NCBI RefSeq assembly: GCF_037325665.1
Contig: NC_090246.1
Location: 12,885,495-12,949,494, forward strand
From: Littorina saxatilis
Taxonomy: Eukaryota > Mollusca > Gastropoda > Littorinimorpha > Littorinidae
Direction: 5' to 3'
DNA length: 64,000 nt
In this document: in pieces, positions 9,917 to 20,874 of the stretch
How the letters are laid out: each line of letters begins with the position of its first letter
Position numbering within the stretch: position 1 is the first letter of the stretch
The notes under the pieces: generated by a model
What the model saw: the letters and a program-made list of their open reading frames with translations, nothing else
What the model was told of the DNA's origin: nothing
The model's database searches: none
Translations under genes and position numbers: made by a program

Positions 9917-10530
9917 TAGATGTGTGCACAACATGCAACTCATAGCAACACTCAAAGCTTTACCAGCTAGCCATCGTTAGGGGAACGCCCTGTTAGCGAG
10001 GTCACGCAATCTACGCGTTTGGGAGGGGTGCGCACGGACATTTTCCACTTTATCGGTCACAACATTTGTACATAAAGAAGAGAATTTATGTAGCTCCCCG
10101 ACGCAGGGTAATTACTGATACTTGAGAAGCTTCTTCATGAAGCACGATGTTTCTGCACTTTGAGGAAGTTTTGGACTGTGCTTGTGCACTCGGTAACTTG
10201 GTTGGGACATGAACTGCATAGTATAGAGGTTGCAGAGAAAACGACCGAATACTCAGCACGAAAACGAGACAAAGATGGCGTCAGTTTCGTCTCTCAGAGT
10301 GTCGGTGTAACACCCGTTTTGACCCTCACGAAAAACAAAACAGGTATCACCAAACGAGCTGTTATAAGCTGCCAGATACGATAAAAATGACGTCATCTTT
10401 GTCCGGTTCCCGTAGTGATTAGTCGGTATAGTTTTTCCTACCTCTGTAACTTCTCATTGTAGATTGGGTCTAATGACAGTAACGCCACAGACTGGTGACT
10501 ATAAGCAATACAACGGCTGAAGGGATCGAT
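9911..10530. other. gene-free stretch
   Basis: No exon, RNA gene or clear repeat boundary was recognised here. A phrase GTCGGTGTAACACCCG near 10301 resembles the ends of the foldback at 45835-46379 and may be a decayed relative. Confidence 0.4.
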
Positions 10531-11637
10531 GTCGACCAAAAGTGGGTGGATTCCCTGTAGGTGGATTTCCTGTTGGCGTTTTTCCTGTAAACAGGGAATA
10601 CACCCGCAGGGGCGGATCCAGGGGAGGTTTCCGGGATTTCCGAAAAAAAACCTAGCCTAAAAAAAATTGACAAAAGTTTTTTAATTGTTTTTAAAAAATT
10701 GAAAAAAAGGAAAAATTAATGGCTCAGATTGTACCAGATTGCTCCATTTTCCATGATTTTTATCAAAATGTTCCGGGGGGGGGGGGGGGGGGCGTGCCCC
10801 CGGACCCCCCTAGGAGCCGGCCTTTGTATTGTAGTGTGGTAATTTGCTGGCTCATATTCCACCAGATCGGTCAATTGTCCTTGTTTTGATTCAAATTTGT
10901 CTTCTTAAATTTACTTTTTGGAAGGTGTATTAGGGGAAGTTTCTTGGCTCAGATTGCACCCTGACCCCCCTAGGAGGTTTGAACGCTTCGCGCCCTCAAC
11001 TAAACGCTTCGCGCCCTCAACTAAACGCTTCGCGTCGTTGAATTGTCCCTAAACGAAATTTGGAACCCCCCTCCCCCCCCCCCCCCCCCTTAAAAATGAT
11101 GTGATCCGCCCCTGACCCGGGTGCATTCCCTGTATGAAAGTACGATACGGTTCAATCTCGCAACAAGCGCGTGACTGCCGTAAACGGATTTGAATAACCT
11201 TAGCGTTATTTCCCCTTCCAAAATTGGCGGTTCGACAAAAGAATCTTTTAGAATTCCCGAATTCGCGTGCGGCAGTCAACCAAGTAAACATGCTTCGGCG
11301 AGAAAGACGGATACTCTGTAAGGATTTAGTCAAAGAAATATCTCTCCCCCTCATTGTACTCTCGTAAGCTTGAAATCCATGGCGTCTAACGGAAGTGAAA
11401 AGACTATGGAACGCTTTGCAGTATGTCGTTATTTCTAACCCTAATTCGTTTTAGCTGTGTTTTATTTCATTTAGTAATCGATTTCAACTTCTTTTTTTTC
11501 TCAATAAAAATTGCAAAACGGGATCGAATTTCTTAGAAATACCAAACTAAAATAAAAACACACCATCAAATTCTGTAATACAGGGAAAACACCTGCAGGA
11601 ATTGCACCTACAGGGAAGCCGCCCACTTTTGGTCGAC
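10531..11637. mobile_element. foldback element, about 0.6 kb without its insertion
   Basis: The ends are inverted copies of each other. The left arm starts GTCGACCAAAAGTGGGTGGA; the right arm ends CGCCCACTTTTGGTCGAC. The imperfect arms are about 60 bp and contain repeated CCCTGTAGGTGGA-like phrases. A second element (10607-11114) is inserted just inside the left arm. No transposase is seen, so it is a non-autonomous DNA element. The core from 11115 to 11575 is not coding. Confidence 0.75.
10607..11114. mobile_element. CAGGGGCGGATC-ended element, copy a
   Basis: It starts CAGGGGCGGATCCAGGGG and ends GATGTGATCCGCCCCTG, so it has inverted ends of about 12 bp. It is flanked by the 5-bp direct repeat ACCCG (10602-10606 and 11115-11119). 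The interior has G and C runs, CATGCCCCCGGACCCCCC-like palindromes, repeats of CGCTTCGCGCCCTCAACTAA and phrases such as GCTCAGATTGCACC. Copies b and c lie at 31371-31905 and 42958-43405, with a fourth inside 19323-19939. No ORF is seen; it is non-autonomous. Confidence 0.85.
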
Positions 11638-11922
11638 ATAGACATAGACATAGACTCCTTCTGCAATACTAATCAATCAACGACGGTCCCCATCAAAGTA
11701 ATCAAAAGCTCTACAGGCGCACAAATACAATGCGATCAACCAGCAGCCAGGAGATTTTCCAGCCATGAAGCCATGCGTCGGGCGCGTTCGCTGGCACACG
11801 AAAAGCGGCTCAAGATGACTAATGAGTTGAGGGTGGCTTACTGTCCTAGCAGTTGCAGAATAAGGGGTTAATTGCTCGTGCATCTATAGTGTCACAACGA
11901 AGAGAGGGCTACGCTGCGAATT

Positions 11923-12524
11923 CTTTCTTTCTTTCTTTGGTGTTTAACGTCGTTTTCAACCACGAAGGTTATATCGCGACGAGGGAAAGGGGGGAGATGG
12001 GATAGGGGAAAGGGGGGAGATGGGATAGAGCCACTTGTTAAGTGTTTCTTGTTCACAAAAGCACTAATCAAAAAATTGCTCCAGGGGCTTGCAACGTAGT
12101 ACAATATATGACCTTACTGGGAGAATGCAAGTTTCCAGTACAAAGGACTAAACATTTCTTACATACTGCTTGACTAAAAATCTTTACAAACATTGACTAT
12201 ATTCTATACAAGAACCACTTAACAAGGGTAAAAGGAGAAACAGAATCCGTTAGTCGCCTCTTACGACATGCGGGGTGCAGAGAAATAAGGATGTGGAAAC
12301 GAAGACTTTTGGTAAGTGAAATAAAGGTGATGGATCCAGTCAGGTAGAAATAAGACAACAAGAAAAGAATTGGAAAACTGCAGGGAATAGTAGGGAGAGT
12401 TTTCTTGGAAGGAAATATAGGTGAAAGGACTGGTAAGGCAGAAATAAGACAAAAGAAGAGAAGTAAAGGGGTGGGGTAACTCTGTTTAAACGCTCCCGCC
12501 GCGTGAAGGCGACCCCATGGGAGC
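11923..12524 (-). mobile_element. 602-bp retroposon flanked by an 11-bp target duplication
   Basis: The direct repeat CGCTGCGAATT lies at 11912-11922 and again at 12525-12535. Between them is a minus-strand insert whose 3' tail is (AAAG)n, read as CTTTCTTTCTTT on the plus strand, next to GGTGTTTAACGTCG. The start, on the minus strand, is GGCTCCCATGGGGTCGCC. A variable-length target duplication plus an A-rich tail indicates LINE-driven retroposition. No Pol III boxes were recognised and no ORF is convincing. Its tail region recurs at 45181-45250. Confidence 0.75.
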
Positions 12525-12544
12525 CGCTGCGAATTACTGACAGT

Positions 12545-12692
12545 TATTTGTATTGTTGACCACAATAATTATGACATTTTACACAGATCGAGACAGTCAG
12601 TGTTCCTCCGAGATGGCGCCAGCGGTCGAGGTGAACACTGACTGTCCAGATCTGTGTAAAATGTCTTAGTTTGGTGGTCAACAATACAAATA
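12545..12692. mobile_element. 148-bp hairpin (foldback MITE)
   Basis: The left half starts TATTTGTATTGTTGACCAC and the right half is its near-perfect reverse complement, ending GTGGTCAACAATACAAATA. The arms are about 60 bp around a GC-rich centre containing GATGGCGCCAGC. There is no coding capacity. It lies 10 bp beyond the retroposon at 11923. Confidence 0.8.
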
Positions 12693-13197
12693 CCGTTTAT
12701 GTATCGATCGCTTTTTGTTAGAATCCTTTAATTTGTTTTTTTTTATCATTGTATGTAAACAGTACAACACAGTACATGACACCAGTGTGTATTGAGAAAT
12801 GATCCAAAATATCACTGTTCTTTTCTCACACCACATCTGAATCAGCTTCGATACATCGAATCTGTTCGAGGTCAAAAGAAAAGCAAATATCCGTTTCCCA
12901 TCATCAACTTGAAGTAATCAGCATCGTTGTCGTAGTCGTTGCCGTCTTCCTCACCCTCCTTATCCTCATTGTTGCCGATAAGAAGAAGACGACCTGCTGA
13001 CCTAGCTATAGTAGCCACAAAACGTTTCAATTGCACGTGACACTAGGAACATAAAGGAACGCTGTCAACTGCACGCCCGCGAATACTAAAATAGCTTCTT
13101 TTCTGTTTTTAATTTGGCTTTGAACGGCTTCGGTGTGAATCGGGTTTCTCACGATGAAGGTGATCATTATGGTTTGAGAAAGTAGTATAGAGAAGCC
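12693..13197. other. gene-free stretch
   Basis: No feature was recognised beyond short purine or pyrimidine runs. Confidence 0.4.
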
Positions 13198-13361
13198 AGG
13201 GCCGAGATGCACGAAGCGAAAGTGGGTGCCACCCAACCGGGAGAGAACAAACCGCGGGGAGTCAGTGATTCGTTGACATCACAACAAATCTCAATTTCAA
13301 CCAATCCAACACCGCGGCTGGCTCCCACCCGGTTGGTAACCTTCTCGTGCATCTCGGCCCT
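13198..13361. mobile_element. foldback MITE family H, copy 1
   Basis: The inverted ends are AGGGCCGAGATGCACGA and TCGTGCATCTCGGCCCT. The interior contains GGGAGAGAACAAACCGCGGG and TTTCAACCAATCCAACACCG. A second copy with the same interior lies at 37793-37957, which shows that this is a dispersed family. It has no ORF. Confidence 0.8.
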
Positions 13362-13446
13362 TGGATCCAAGACTAAAATCAACTCACGCGTGAGTGAGAA
13401 GAGATTCTCCACCACCATGGTCGTCGTCGCAATCCTCCTTCTTGTT

Positions 13447-13487
13447 AATCATCATCATCATCGTCACCAGCAGCAGCAACAGTATCC

Positions 13488-13564
<77 letters not shown>

Positions 13565-13682
13565 GACAGGCAAACGAATAAAACCTTGAAAACCTTGAAA
13601 ACCTTGAAACCTTATCATCATCAATCACCATCATCATCATCACCTTCATCATCAGCAGCAGCAGCAGCAGCAACAGCATCAC

Positions 13683-13750
<68 letters not shown>

Positions 13751-13831
13751 GACAGGCAAACGAATAAAACCTTGAAAACCTTGAAAACCTTGAAACCTTA
13801 TCATCATCAATCACCATCATCATCATCACCT

Positions 13832-13906
<75 letters not shown>

Positions 13907-13919
13907 CCATCATCATCAC
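13447..13919. repeat. (ATC)n / (CAG)n compound minisatellite
   Basis: Three ATC tracts (13485-13565, 13680-13750, 13866-13919) are separated by two nearly identical spacers. Each spacer contains AGACAGGCAAACGAATAAAA, CCTTGAAAA repeats and a short CAG tract. The period is about 190 bp. All overlapping frames (poly-Ser, poly-Ile, poly-Met) are repeat artefacts. Confidence 0.92.
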
Positions 13920-13959
13920 TAACAGGAAGAGGGCGACCTTCTGTCCTAGCCATATAGCA

Positions 13960-15050
13960 GACCAGTTTCACGTGCCCCCAGTGACACTTGCGACAGAGGA
14001 GCACGCTGTCAATTGCAGGTAGTGCAGATCATTGCAAGAATACTGTACAACAAAACTGATCACAGCCAGCACTGGAGTAGATTATACTCTCCCGTCTGGC
14101 CGTGTACGGTTTCGGTGTGGGTCGGGTTTCCCAAGATGAGTTTAAGTTAGAGAAAAAAAGAAGAAGAAAAACAAGTCAGACTTTGGCGCCGTGACTTGAA
14201 AGCAAAACACACTACACGTCTGTGAGGATAGATTCTCCTCAAAGGGTTAGCACTGCGGCTGAAAGTTCTAATTTAAAAAGGATGGAGGTACTTTGGAATG
14301 ATTTTTATATGTCAAAACTTTAACGTTCAGATATCCATATTACCTTTATTGTCTTTTGGCTTCTATGTTTTGGATAAGTGAGCGTGACTTGAACGTTTCC
14401 CCAATGAGATTTTTTTTTAACACACAATAATCCTTCTCACCCTGAAAAACTTACTTTTCCTCAGTTTTACGGAATCAGAGACTAGGAAAACATTAAACAG
14501 TACCAAAAACCTCAGACACTAATTCCACAATTTATTGCCAGAATACTGTCGGCGTAAAATCGAAGGTTATACCTCCGACACTAATTCCAGTTTATGTACT
14601 GGTACCAACGTGCGCAGAAGCGACGCACAGTCGTATAGTCTAGACACTAATTCGGCAATGGTTCGTAAATGGCAATGGTACGTAACAGTCACGCTTCTTT
14701 GGCGACTTGCATGGGCAACGGTGGCGTGAAGCTTTTTGCTTTTTCATAGCGTTAGGACAAAATAAAATGAAAAATAAAAAGAATTTCAAAAAAAGTTTTG
14801 CCGTGATATGTACTTCAGATGTAGGACCGGTCGATCACGTGGAATTTTTTTAATTTAGATTGGTTTACTTTGCGTATGTGGAATTTTTTATTACATGAGA
14901 TTATTGTTATCGTATTGTAATGAAAATGATGTTTTGATTGTTTTTCTTAGCGTGCATTGGTTTTTTTATTCTATCAAATTATTGTAAATTTGCTGTTTTA
15001 AAATTTACAGCAATAAAGGGTCCGGACGGCCATAGTAAGAAAAAAGTTGT
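13960..15050. other. gene-free stretch
   Basis: No exon or RNA gene was recognised. The phrase GACACTAATTCC or a near copy recurs three times (14515, 14577, 14643). The rest is AT-rich single-copy-looking sequence. Confidence 0.4.
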
Positions 15051-15052
15051 TT

Positions 15053-15053
<1 letters not shown>

Positions 15054-15103
<50 letters not shown>

Positions 15104-15113
15104 GCTTGTGTGC

Positions 15114-15151
<38 letters not shown>

Positions 15152-15215
15152 GCTTGTGTGCGTGTGTGTTTGTGTGTGTGTGTGTGTGTGCGTGTGCTTG
15201 TGTGCGTGTGTGTTA
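15054..15215. repeat. (TG)n microsatellite
   Basis: TG repeats with interspersed CGTGTGCTTG units. All frames across it are artefacts. Confidence 0.95.
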
Positions 15216-15619
15216 TTTTGTTTTTTGTTTTTTGATACCCAAGACAAGTAATGATATAATTCTTCTTCTTCTTCGTCTTTTTTCTTCTTCTTCTTTTTCT
15301 TCGTCTTCCCATGCGCAGCAACACTGACAGTTCAATCTGCAAGATGAATGACGCTGTCTTCTCAAACTGTCTCTTGCTACCGTGGAATTGGGTGCCAGGT
15401 TTTCCGCTAGCAAATATTTCTAACCGGTATTTCATTACAAATAGGAAAATACACACTTTGAAGCAAAACCAAATCAAGGAACACGACTGCGTTGTATTTG
15501 TGTAATGAAACCTGTCAAACAAAATAATTATAAAACTGAAAGTCTGACCGACCCCCGATTTCGTTTCCGGTATTTTCATAACTCTATAAGACCTCCAGAA
15601 TAGACGATGGTTGAAAAGG

Positions 15620-15960
15620 ACTCTGTCGAGTTTGTTTAGGTTATGAAAGAGTTCTTCTTCTTCTTCTTCGTTCATGGGCTTAGACTCCTACGTTCACCCA
15701 TGTTTTTAGCACGAGTGGATTTTTACGTGTATGACCGTTTTTTACCCCGCCATTCAGGCAGCATACGCCGATTTCGGGGGAGATGAAAGAGTTAATTATC
15801 TTGCTTTTAGTGAGTCAAACCTTACCACGTGACAGTATAGGCCAGCCATAAGCGAGGGGTGTGTCTGAAACACGTGGACATGTGTAGAAAGCTTGCCTCA
15901 CTAAAAGCAAGAGTGTTCACTCTTTCACAACCCATACAAACCCGACAGAGTTATTTCCGA
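15620..15960. mobile_element. MITE family E, split by a SINE fragment
   Basis: The ends are inverted: GACTCTGTCGAGTTTG on the left and CAAACCCGACAGAGT on the right. Inside, TCTTGCTTTTAGTGAG and CTCACTAAAAGCAAGA are a second inverted pair. A related partial copy lies at 38992-39100, including TCCACGTGACATTATAGG. The SINE fragment at 15654-15782 lies in the left arm, flanked by duplicated MITE sequence. Confidence 0.75.
15654..15782 (-). mobile_element. 5'-truncated SINE family A with 11-bp target duplication
   Basis: This matches the 3' half of the SINE (16935-17050), including CACGAGTGGA and ACGTGTATGACCGTTTTTTA. The tail, read on the plus strand, is CTTCTTCTTCTTCG. ATGAAAGAGTT precedes it (15643-15653) and follows it (15783-15793), so it is an independent 5'-truncated insertion into the MITE. 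Confidence 0.85.
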
Positions 15961-16926
15961 AATTCTTCTTTTGCGATTAGACCTTGTTTTCCATGGTAAG
16001 GAGGATGAAATGTGACAGGAATTGTCATCATCCTTTTTGACGGTATCGCGTGCAAATTTACTCGTGTCGCCAGCTTAGGACAACAGCCACCAACTCAGAA
16101 GAACGTCACACACGCACATGCATAAAGAAAGATGAACGTCATTGGAAGGAGATCTCCCGATCAGAAAAAGCCAGGCTTTAATAGTAAAATATGACTTGTT
16201 ACTCATAGTGTTGGACAATGAAGGTATGCGAACGATTTGTTGCCACCAACCCCGGCACTTTCTTTCTTTCTCTCTTTCTTTCTTTTGACAGGAAAGGAGG
16301 TAGATGTTGGAGGACAGGCAAAAGAAAACATAACGCATACACAAATCAAAGTTATTGAACAACTTCCGCGGTTTTGATGAAAACATGTCTGTGAGGAGTG
16401 TTACGTTAAATTCCCTCATGTGTGTCGTTTGCCCAAGGAAGGGATATGGTATGACCTGGACCAGATATCCAAGTCAAATTTTTTTTATTGAATAAAGTGT
16501 TAAAATCTGAGTGACTAGTTATCGAGTACTTACTTTTCGTCCTTTCATCGGTATGAATTCTCTTTTATGTTTTTTTTCCATCCACGTTCTTATGTCAGAT
16601 ATTTTACATTTTATTCCATTCGGTTTTGTTTATCTGAAGTGAAATCTCAGTTTTAGGTTTTTTTTCCTACATATTTTTTCTGTAGCCTACCTGCCTTTGC
16701 CTCCCTCTAACCACTTCTCTTCCTTTTCTTCTTTTTTTATCAAGTAGTTTCCCTACGATTGTCGATAAAAAGCCATTGCCAAATGTAATACTGTATATTA
16801 TTTGAACTGCACCAACTCTCAAATGTTTTATATTCTTTCTTAAATCCGAACTCAGGTATCTTAACGTACTGTCTGGGGTTTTCCTTTGATCTCATTACTG
16901 ATTTTAGTTTTTAGATTGTTGTTGTT

Positions 16927-17298
16927 CTTCTTCTGCGTTCGTGGGCTGAAACTCCCACGTACACTCGTGGGTTTTTTGCACGAGTGGAATTTTACGTGTA
17001 TGACCGTTTTTTACCCCGCCATTTAGGCAGCCATACGCCGTTTTCGGAGGAAGCATGCTGGGTATTTTCGTGTTTCTATAACCCACCGAACTCTGACATG
17101 GATTACAGGATCTTTTTCGTGCGCACGTGGTCTTGTGCTTGCGTGTACACACGGGGGTGTTCGGACACCGAGGAGAGTCTGCACACAAAGTTGACTCTGA
17201 GAAATAAATCTCTCGCCGAACGTGGGGACGAACTCACGCTGACAGCGGCCAACTGGATACAAATCCAGCGCACTACCGACTGAGCTACATCCCCGCCC
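16927..17298 (-). mobile_element. complete SINE family A (372 bp)
   Basis: It is flanked by a 15-bp direct repeat, TAGATTGTTGTTGTT, at 16912-16926 and 17299-17313. On the minus strand the tRNA-like head begins AGGGCGGGGATGTAGCTCAG, with box A (TAGCTCAGTCGGTAG, 17273-17287) and box B (GAGTTCGTCC, 17226-17235). The body contains TCGGTGGGTTATAGAAACAC and ends CCCACGAACGCAGAAGAA. This is a tRNA-derived SINE, not a tRNA gene, because the acceptor stem does not close. Relatives lie at 1-230 and 15654-15782, and a tail fragment at 42921-42957. Confidence 0.92.
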
Positions 17299-17313
17299 TA
17301 GATTGTTGTTGTT

Positions 17314-17326
17314 GTTGTCGTCGTCG

Positions 17327-17360
<34 letters not shown>

Positions 17361-17896
17361 GAGGATAAGGATGTTGCCATTATCGTCGTCATCGTCGTCC
17401 CAAAAGATAATTTTCAAATGAATTTACATTTTCAAACTTTCAAGCCAAGCACTAAAAGCAGGATTTGGCAAAATCGTTTTACGTAATAAAGATTTCTAAC
17501 CCGTATTTATCTTTTTCCTGTCAGCTCTTCTCATCAGATCAATAATTTTGGCGACTTTCATTAAAATACCAACGTCTCAAATAATGACAGATGTCCGCCT
17601 TTTCGACGAAAACAAAAGCCTCAGGAATTAATGTAGACCAACTTTTTGTCTTTCATCAAGGAGACGGCAGGAACATTGACAGACCAGGAACAGAAACAGA
17701 CGACCTGATCACGGTTAGAGATATTGCATGAGCAAGCAGGACTGTCTAAACGTTGCCAGTTTCGATTGAGGTGTTAATCAGTGCGAAATAACCGAATCAA
17801 CCGCCAGGAGTTGTTTCCCCTCGTATTTCTGGGGTCGATAGGAAAACCGGAAAAGATCCAGGGCCGCTTGTTTTGCATTGGAAATTTGAGAGAGAG

Positions 17897-17952
<56 letters not shown>

Positions 17953-19322
17953 GCACTTTGTTCCAGACCTTAGTCCTTGGCAATGTGGGTTAAAAGGAAA
18001 GACATCCACAGCAATTTATACTTAGACAGAACAAACAAAAGAACGACTAGTAAGGTGTGAAAAGGCGCCTGGAAATAGAGAAGAATAAGTTGAGATGCTG
18101 CTGCTCCTGTTGTAGCAGTTGTTGGTGGTGGCCGGTGGTGGTGATGGTGACGACGAAGACGACGACGACGACGATGATTATGATGATGATGATGATGACG
18201 ACGACAACATGGGACAACGTGAATAGTTGGTCAGTTATTGTCATAACAAAGCACAAACACGAGCACAGTACCCAACATTCTGTCACCTCTGGTCGGTAAA
18301 AGATTGCTTAGTCGTACGCACACCCAGGGGACAGACACGGAGACAAACGAGTGCCCAAGTCATTTCCAGTAATTACACATTCCGCCTTCGAGACAAGACA
18401 TTTAATTACATACTACAGGGGAGGCAACTCACTCGCTGTGACAAATGAACAGGGGGAATAATATTCATGAAAAATTAAACAGGGTGGAAGAGGATGTTGG
18501 TAAGTCGAGTGGGGGTCCATTTCGGGTTCGGAGATTTGAGGGGGGGGGGGGGGGTTGCTTGACAGATGAGCCTTGCTGTGGGAAATTGGAACTTAAAAAC
18601 GGCGAAACAAGACACGGCGAAATGGGAAGTTACGTACCAGAAGGAGAGGGTGCTGGGGTGGGGGGGGGGGGGGGAGGGAGGGGGATGGTGGGGAGGTGGA
18701 AGTTGTTGTCCTCAGTTTTGTGAGCTCGTTCAATCTTCCTTGTGAAAGGATTCTTGTTCTCGGCTTAATGAGTTCCTGTCAGTTTAGCGACGTTTGAAAA
18801 TCCAATTACGTTGCTTCGGCATTATTCTTCTGGTGAAAATGTGGCAGGCAGTGGCGGCGACTGTCTTGCGTTAGATGCTGGGTTTGGACTCTTAGGTCGG
18901 TTGCAAAATGTAGAAATTGATTTGCAATCTCCTGGGCCCATATTCAGGAAGGATTCGACAGTGGTTTTGTCGGAACGAGAAACAGAAAACTTCCGATAAC
19001 CCCCTGTCGTGGAATTCACGAAAAACCGATAGCGCCTATCGTAGGCACTGTCCTACTACGATAAAGTTAGAGGTGCCTATCCCTACCGATAAGCACTGTT
19101 GTCGTTACGATAACTTTGATTTCAAGACTTGTGACCATCAGTTTGCAACGTTACCGGGAAAGAAGTAATATTCTAAGACATACGATTTTGGGGGACGGGA
19201 TACATGCACAAATTCATATTCCGCATGCACGATATTTGACTGTTGACGGATGGGTGCCTAGCCTCTTGTCTCGCAAGTGATACTCGCGTTGCGGTTTCAC
19301 GCGTCTGGTGCATATCACGATG
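17314..19322. other. gene-free stretch with microsatellites
   Basis: It contains GTT/GTC repeats (17314-17360), a (GA)n tract (17890-17947), GAC/GAT repeats (18145-18210) and G runs (18540-18555, 18660-18690). The sequence at 18925-19110 has repeated CCTATCG-type phrases and may be a decayed repeat. No exon is supported. Confidence 0.5.
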
Positions 19323-19939
19323 CAGGGCCGGACTACCGGGGGGGTTATGGGGGTTGCGCAACCCCCCCCCCCCTAGCCTAAACATGTACCTTACTTATTT
19401 AATTTTTTTTTTATTATTGCTTATTTTATGCCGTTTCATGCAAGGAGCGACCATTTTCCTATCTCAGAATATGACCTACCCGTCAGCTTCAGGGGGCTTT
19501 GCCCCCTGACCCCCACAACGAGGGGGGGTGGGTGGGTTCTAGGGTTTCCGGACCCCCCCCACCCAGCCAAAAAATAAAAATATTGAATGAGGTATGCATT
19601 TCTTTATTTTACATTGAGTTTCAATTTTTGGGGTATTAATCAGTGACAAAATCTGCTGCCTGAAACTGGTAATGATCATCCTCAGAATGCACCAGATTGC
19701 ACCATTTTGCATCCTTTTTTTCAAAATTTTCCGGGGGAGCATGCCCCCGGACCCCCCTAGCAAGCTAGGCGCTTCGCGCCGTCGGCTCGGCGCTTCGCGC
19801 CTTCACACCTATATCTCACAATATACTTTTGAAAAAAAAGTCATAAAATGAACTGATCCGCCCCTGCCGCCAGGGGGGACATCCCCCTGGGCCACCACTG
19901 GCAACCCCCCCCCCCTCCTCTTCGCCTAGTCCGGCCCTG
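19323..19939. mobile_element. CAGGGCCGGAC-ended element with a nested CAGGGGCGGATC copy
   Basis: It starts CAGGGCCGGACTACCGGG and ends CGCCTAGTCCGGCCCTG, flanked by the 5-bp duplication CGATG (19318-19322 and 19940-19944). The outer halves match 42017-42305 in the opposite orientation, so the family is real. About 19517-19866 is an inserted relative of the CAGGGGCGGATC family; it ends CTGATCCGCCCCTG and contains GCATGCCCCCGGACCCCCCT. There is no ORF. Confidence 0.85.
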
Positions 19940-19944
19940 CGATG

Positions 19945-20674
19945 TTTGCGCGGCGCTGATTTGGGGGAAGCCAGCCACGGTCAGTCAGCCACAGCAAGCA
20001 CAGCCTTTGACAGGGCTCAGCTGCTGCGTCAGGCGCACGCGCAGAGCGACAGTAAACAAGGGAATGTCCCCGCTAGCTATCGGGGAGGCTGACCGATGCC
20101 TGTGAATTCGGCAGTACGACAAAAGTTGTCGGACCGAGAGCTATCAAACTTCGGGGCGCTTGTCGTACGACATGCAGTCGTATCGTCTTGCATTCGGGCC
20201 CTTATCCTGTATACATTTATCCAATGCCCAATCCGCCTCGTGAAAACAGTTCGCTTCGCCATCTTAGAGCTGGCCAGGCTTTTACATTGGAACAGACTTG
20301 GTGAAATAACAAAAATCAACACCCTGACTATTTTGCTGTGGTTAGTTGGAATTGTTTGATGACATAATTTGTGACCGTCCACCACGGAATGAGTCGCATG
20401 TCGCCTTTGCATGATTTTCATATTTTTACGTTTTTCTAAAGAGTTTTTTATGCTCTATCCAGTGGTGAAAACCGTTTGAGAAAAGAGCAAAAACTGGTTG
20501 AGTTATAAGCCTGTGACAAAGGTGACCCTCACACTGTTCCTAGACACTCCCCGGACTTTTATTAAGCCTAGCGCAGAACCGCGCGAGGTGACATGCGACT
20601 CATTTCGTGGTGGACGGTCACATTTATTAACAAAAACCAGTGGCTTTTACGCGATTCATTCTTCACAAAAATAC
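19945..20674. other. gene-free stretch before the gap
   Basis: GTCGTACGACATGCAG and neighbouring short inverted phrases near 20105-20180 suggest a decayed repeat. No exon was recognised. Confidence 0.35.
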
Positions 20675-20874
20675 NNNNNNNNNNNNNNNNNNNNNNNNNN
20701 NNNNNNNNNNNNNNNNNNNNNNNNNNNNNNNNNNNNNNNNNNNNNNNNNNNNNNNNNNNNNNNNNNNNNNNNNNNNNNNNNNNNNNNNNNNNNNNNNNNN
20801 NNNNNNNNNNNNNNNNNNNNNNNNNNNNNNNNNNNNNNNNNNNNNNNNNNNNNNNNNNNNNNNNNNNNNNNNNN
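20675..20874. other. assembly gap of 200 N
   Basis: A run of 200 N, probably a placeholder. The sequence to its right is a satellite array, so the array probably extends into the gap and its true length is unknown. Confidence 0.97.

Noticed and set aside
13394-13957. Long poly-Ser, poly-Ile and poly-Met open frames
   Set aside because: They come from ATC and CAG microsatellites open in several frames on both strands; other long frames at 15052-15675, 23261-23815 and 26187-26717 fail for the same reason.
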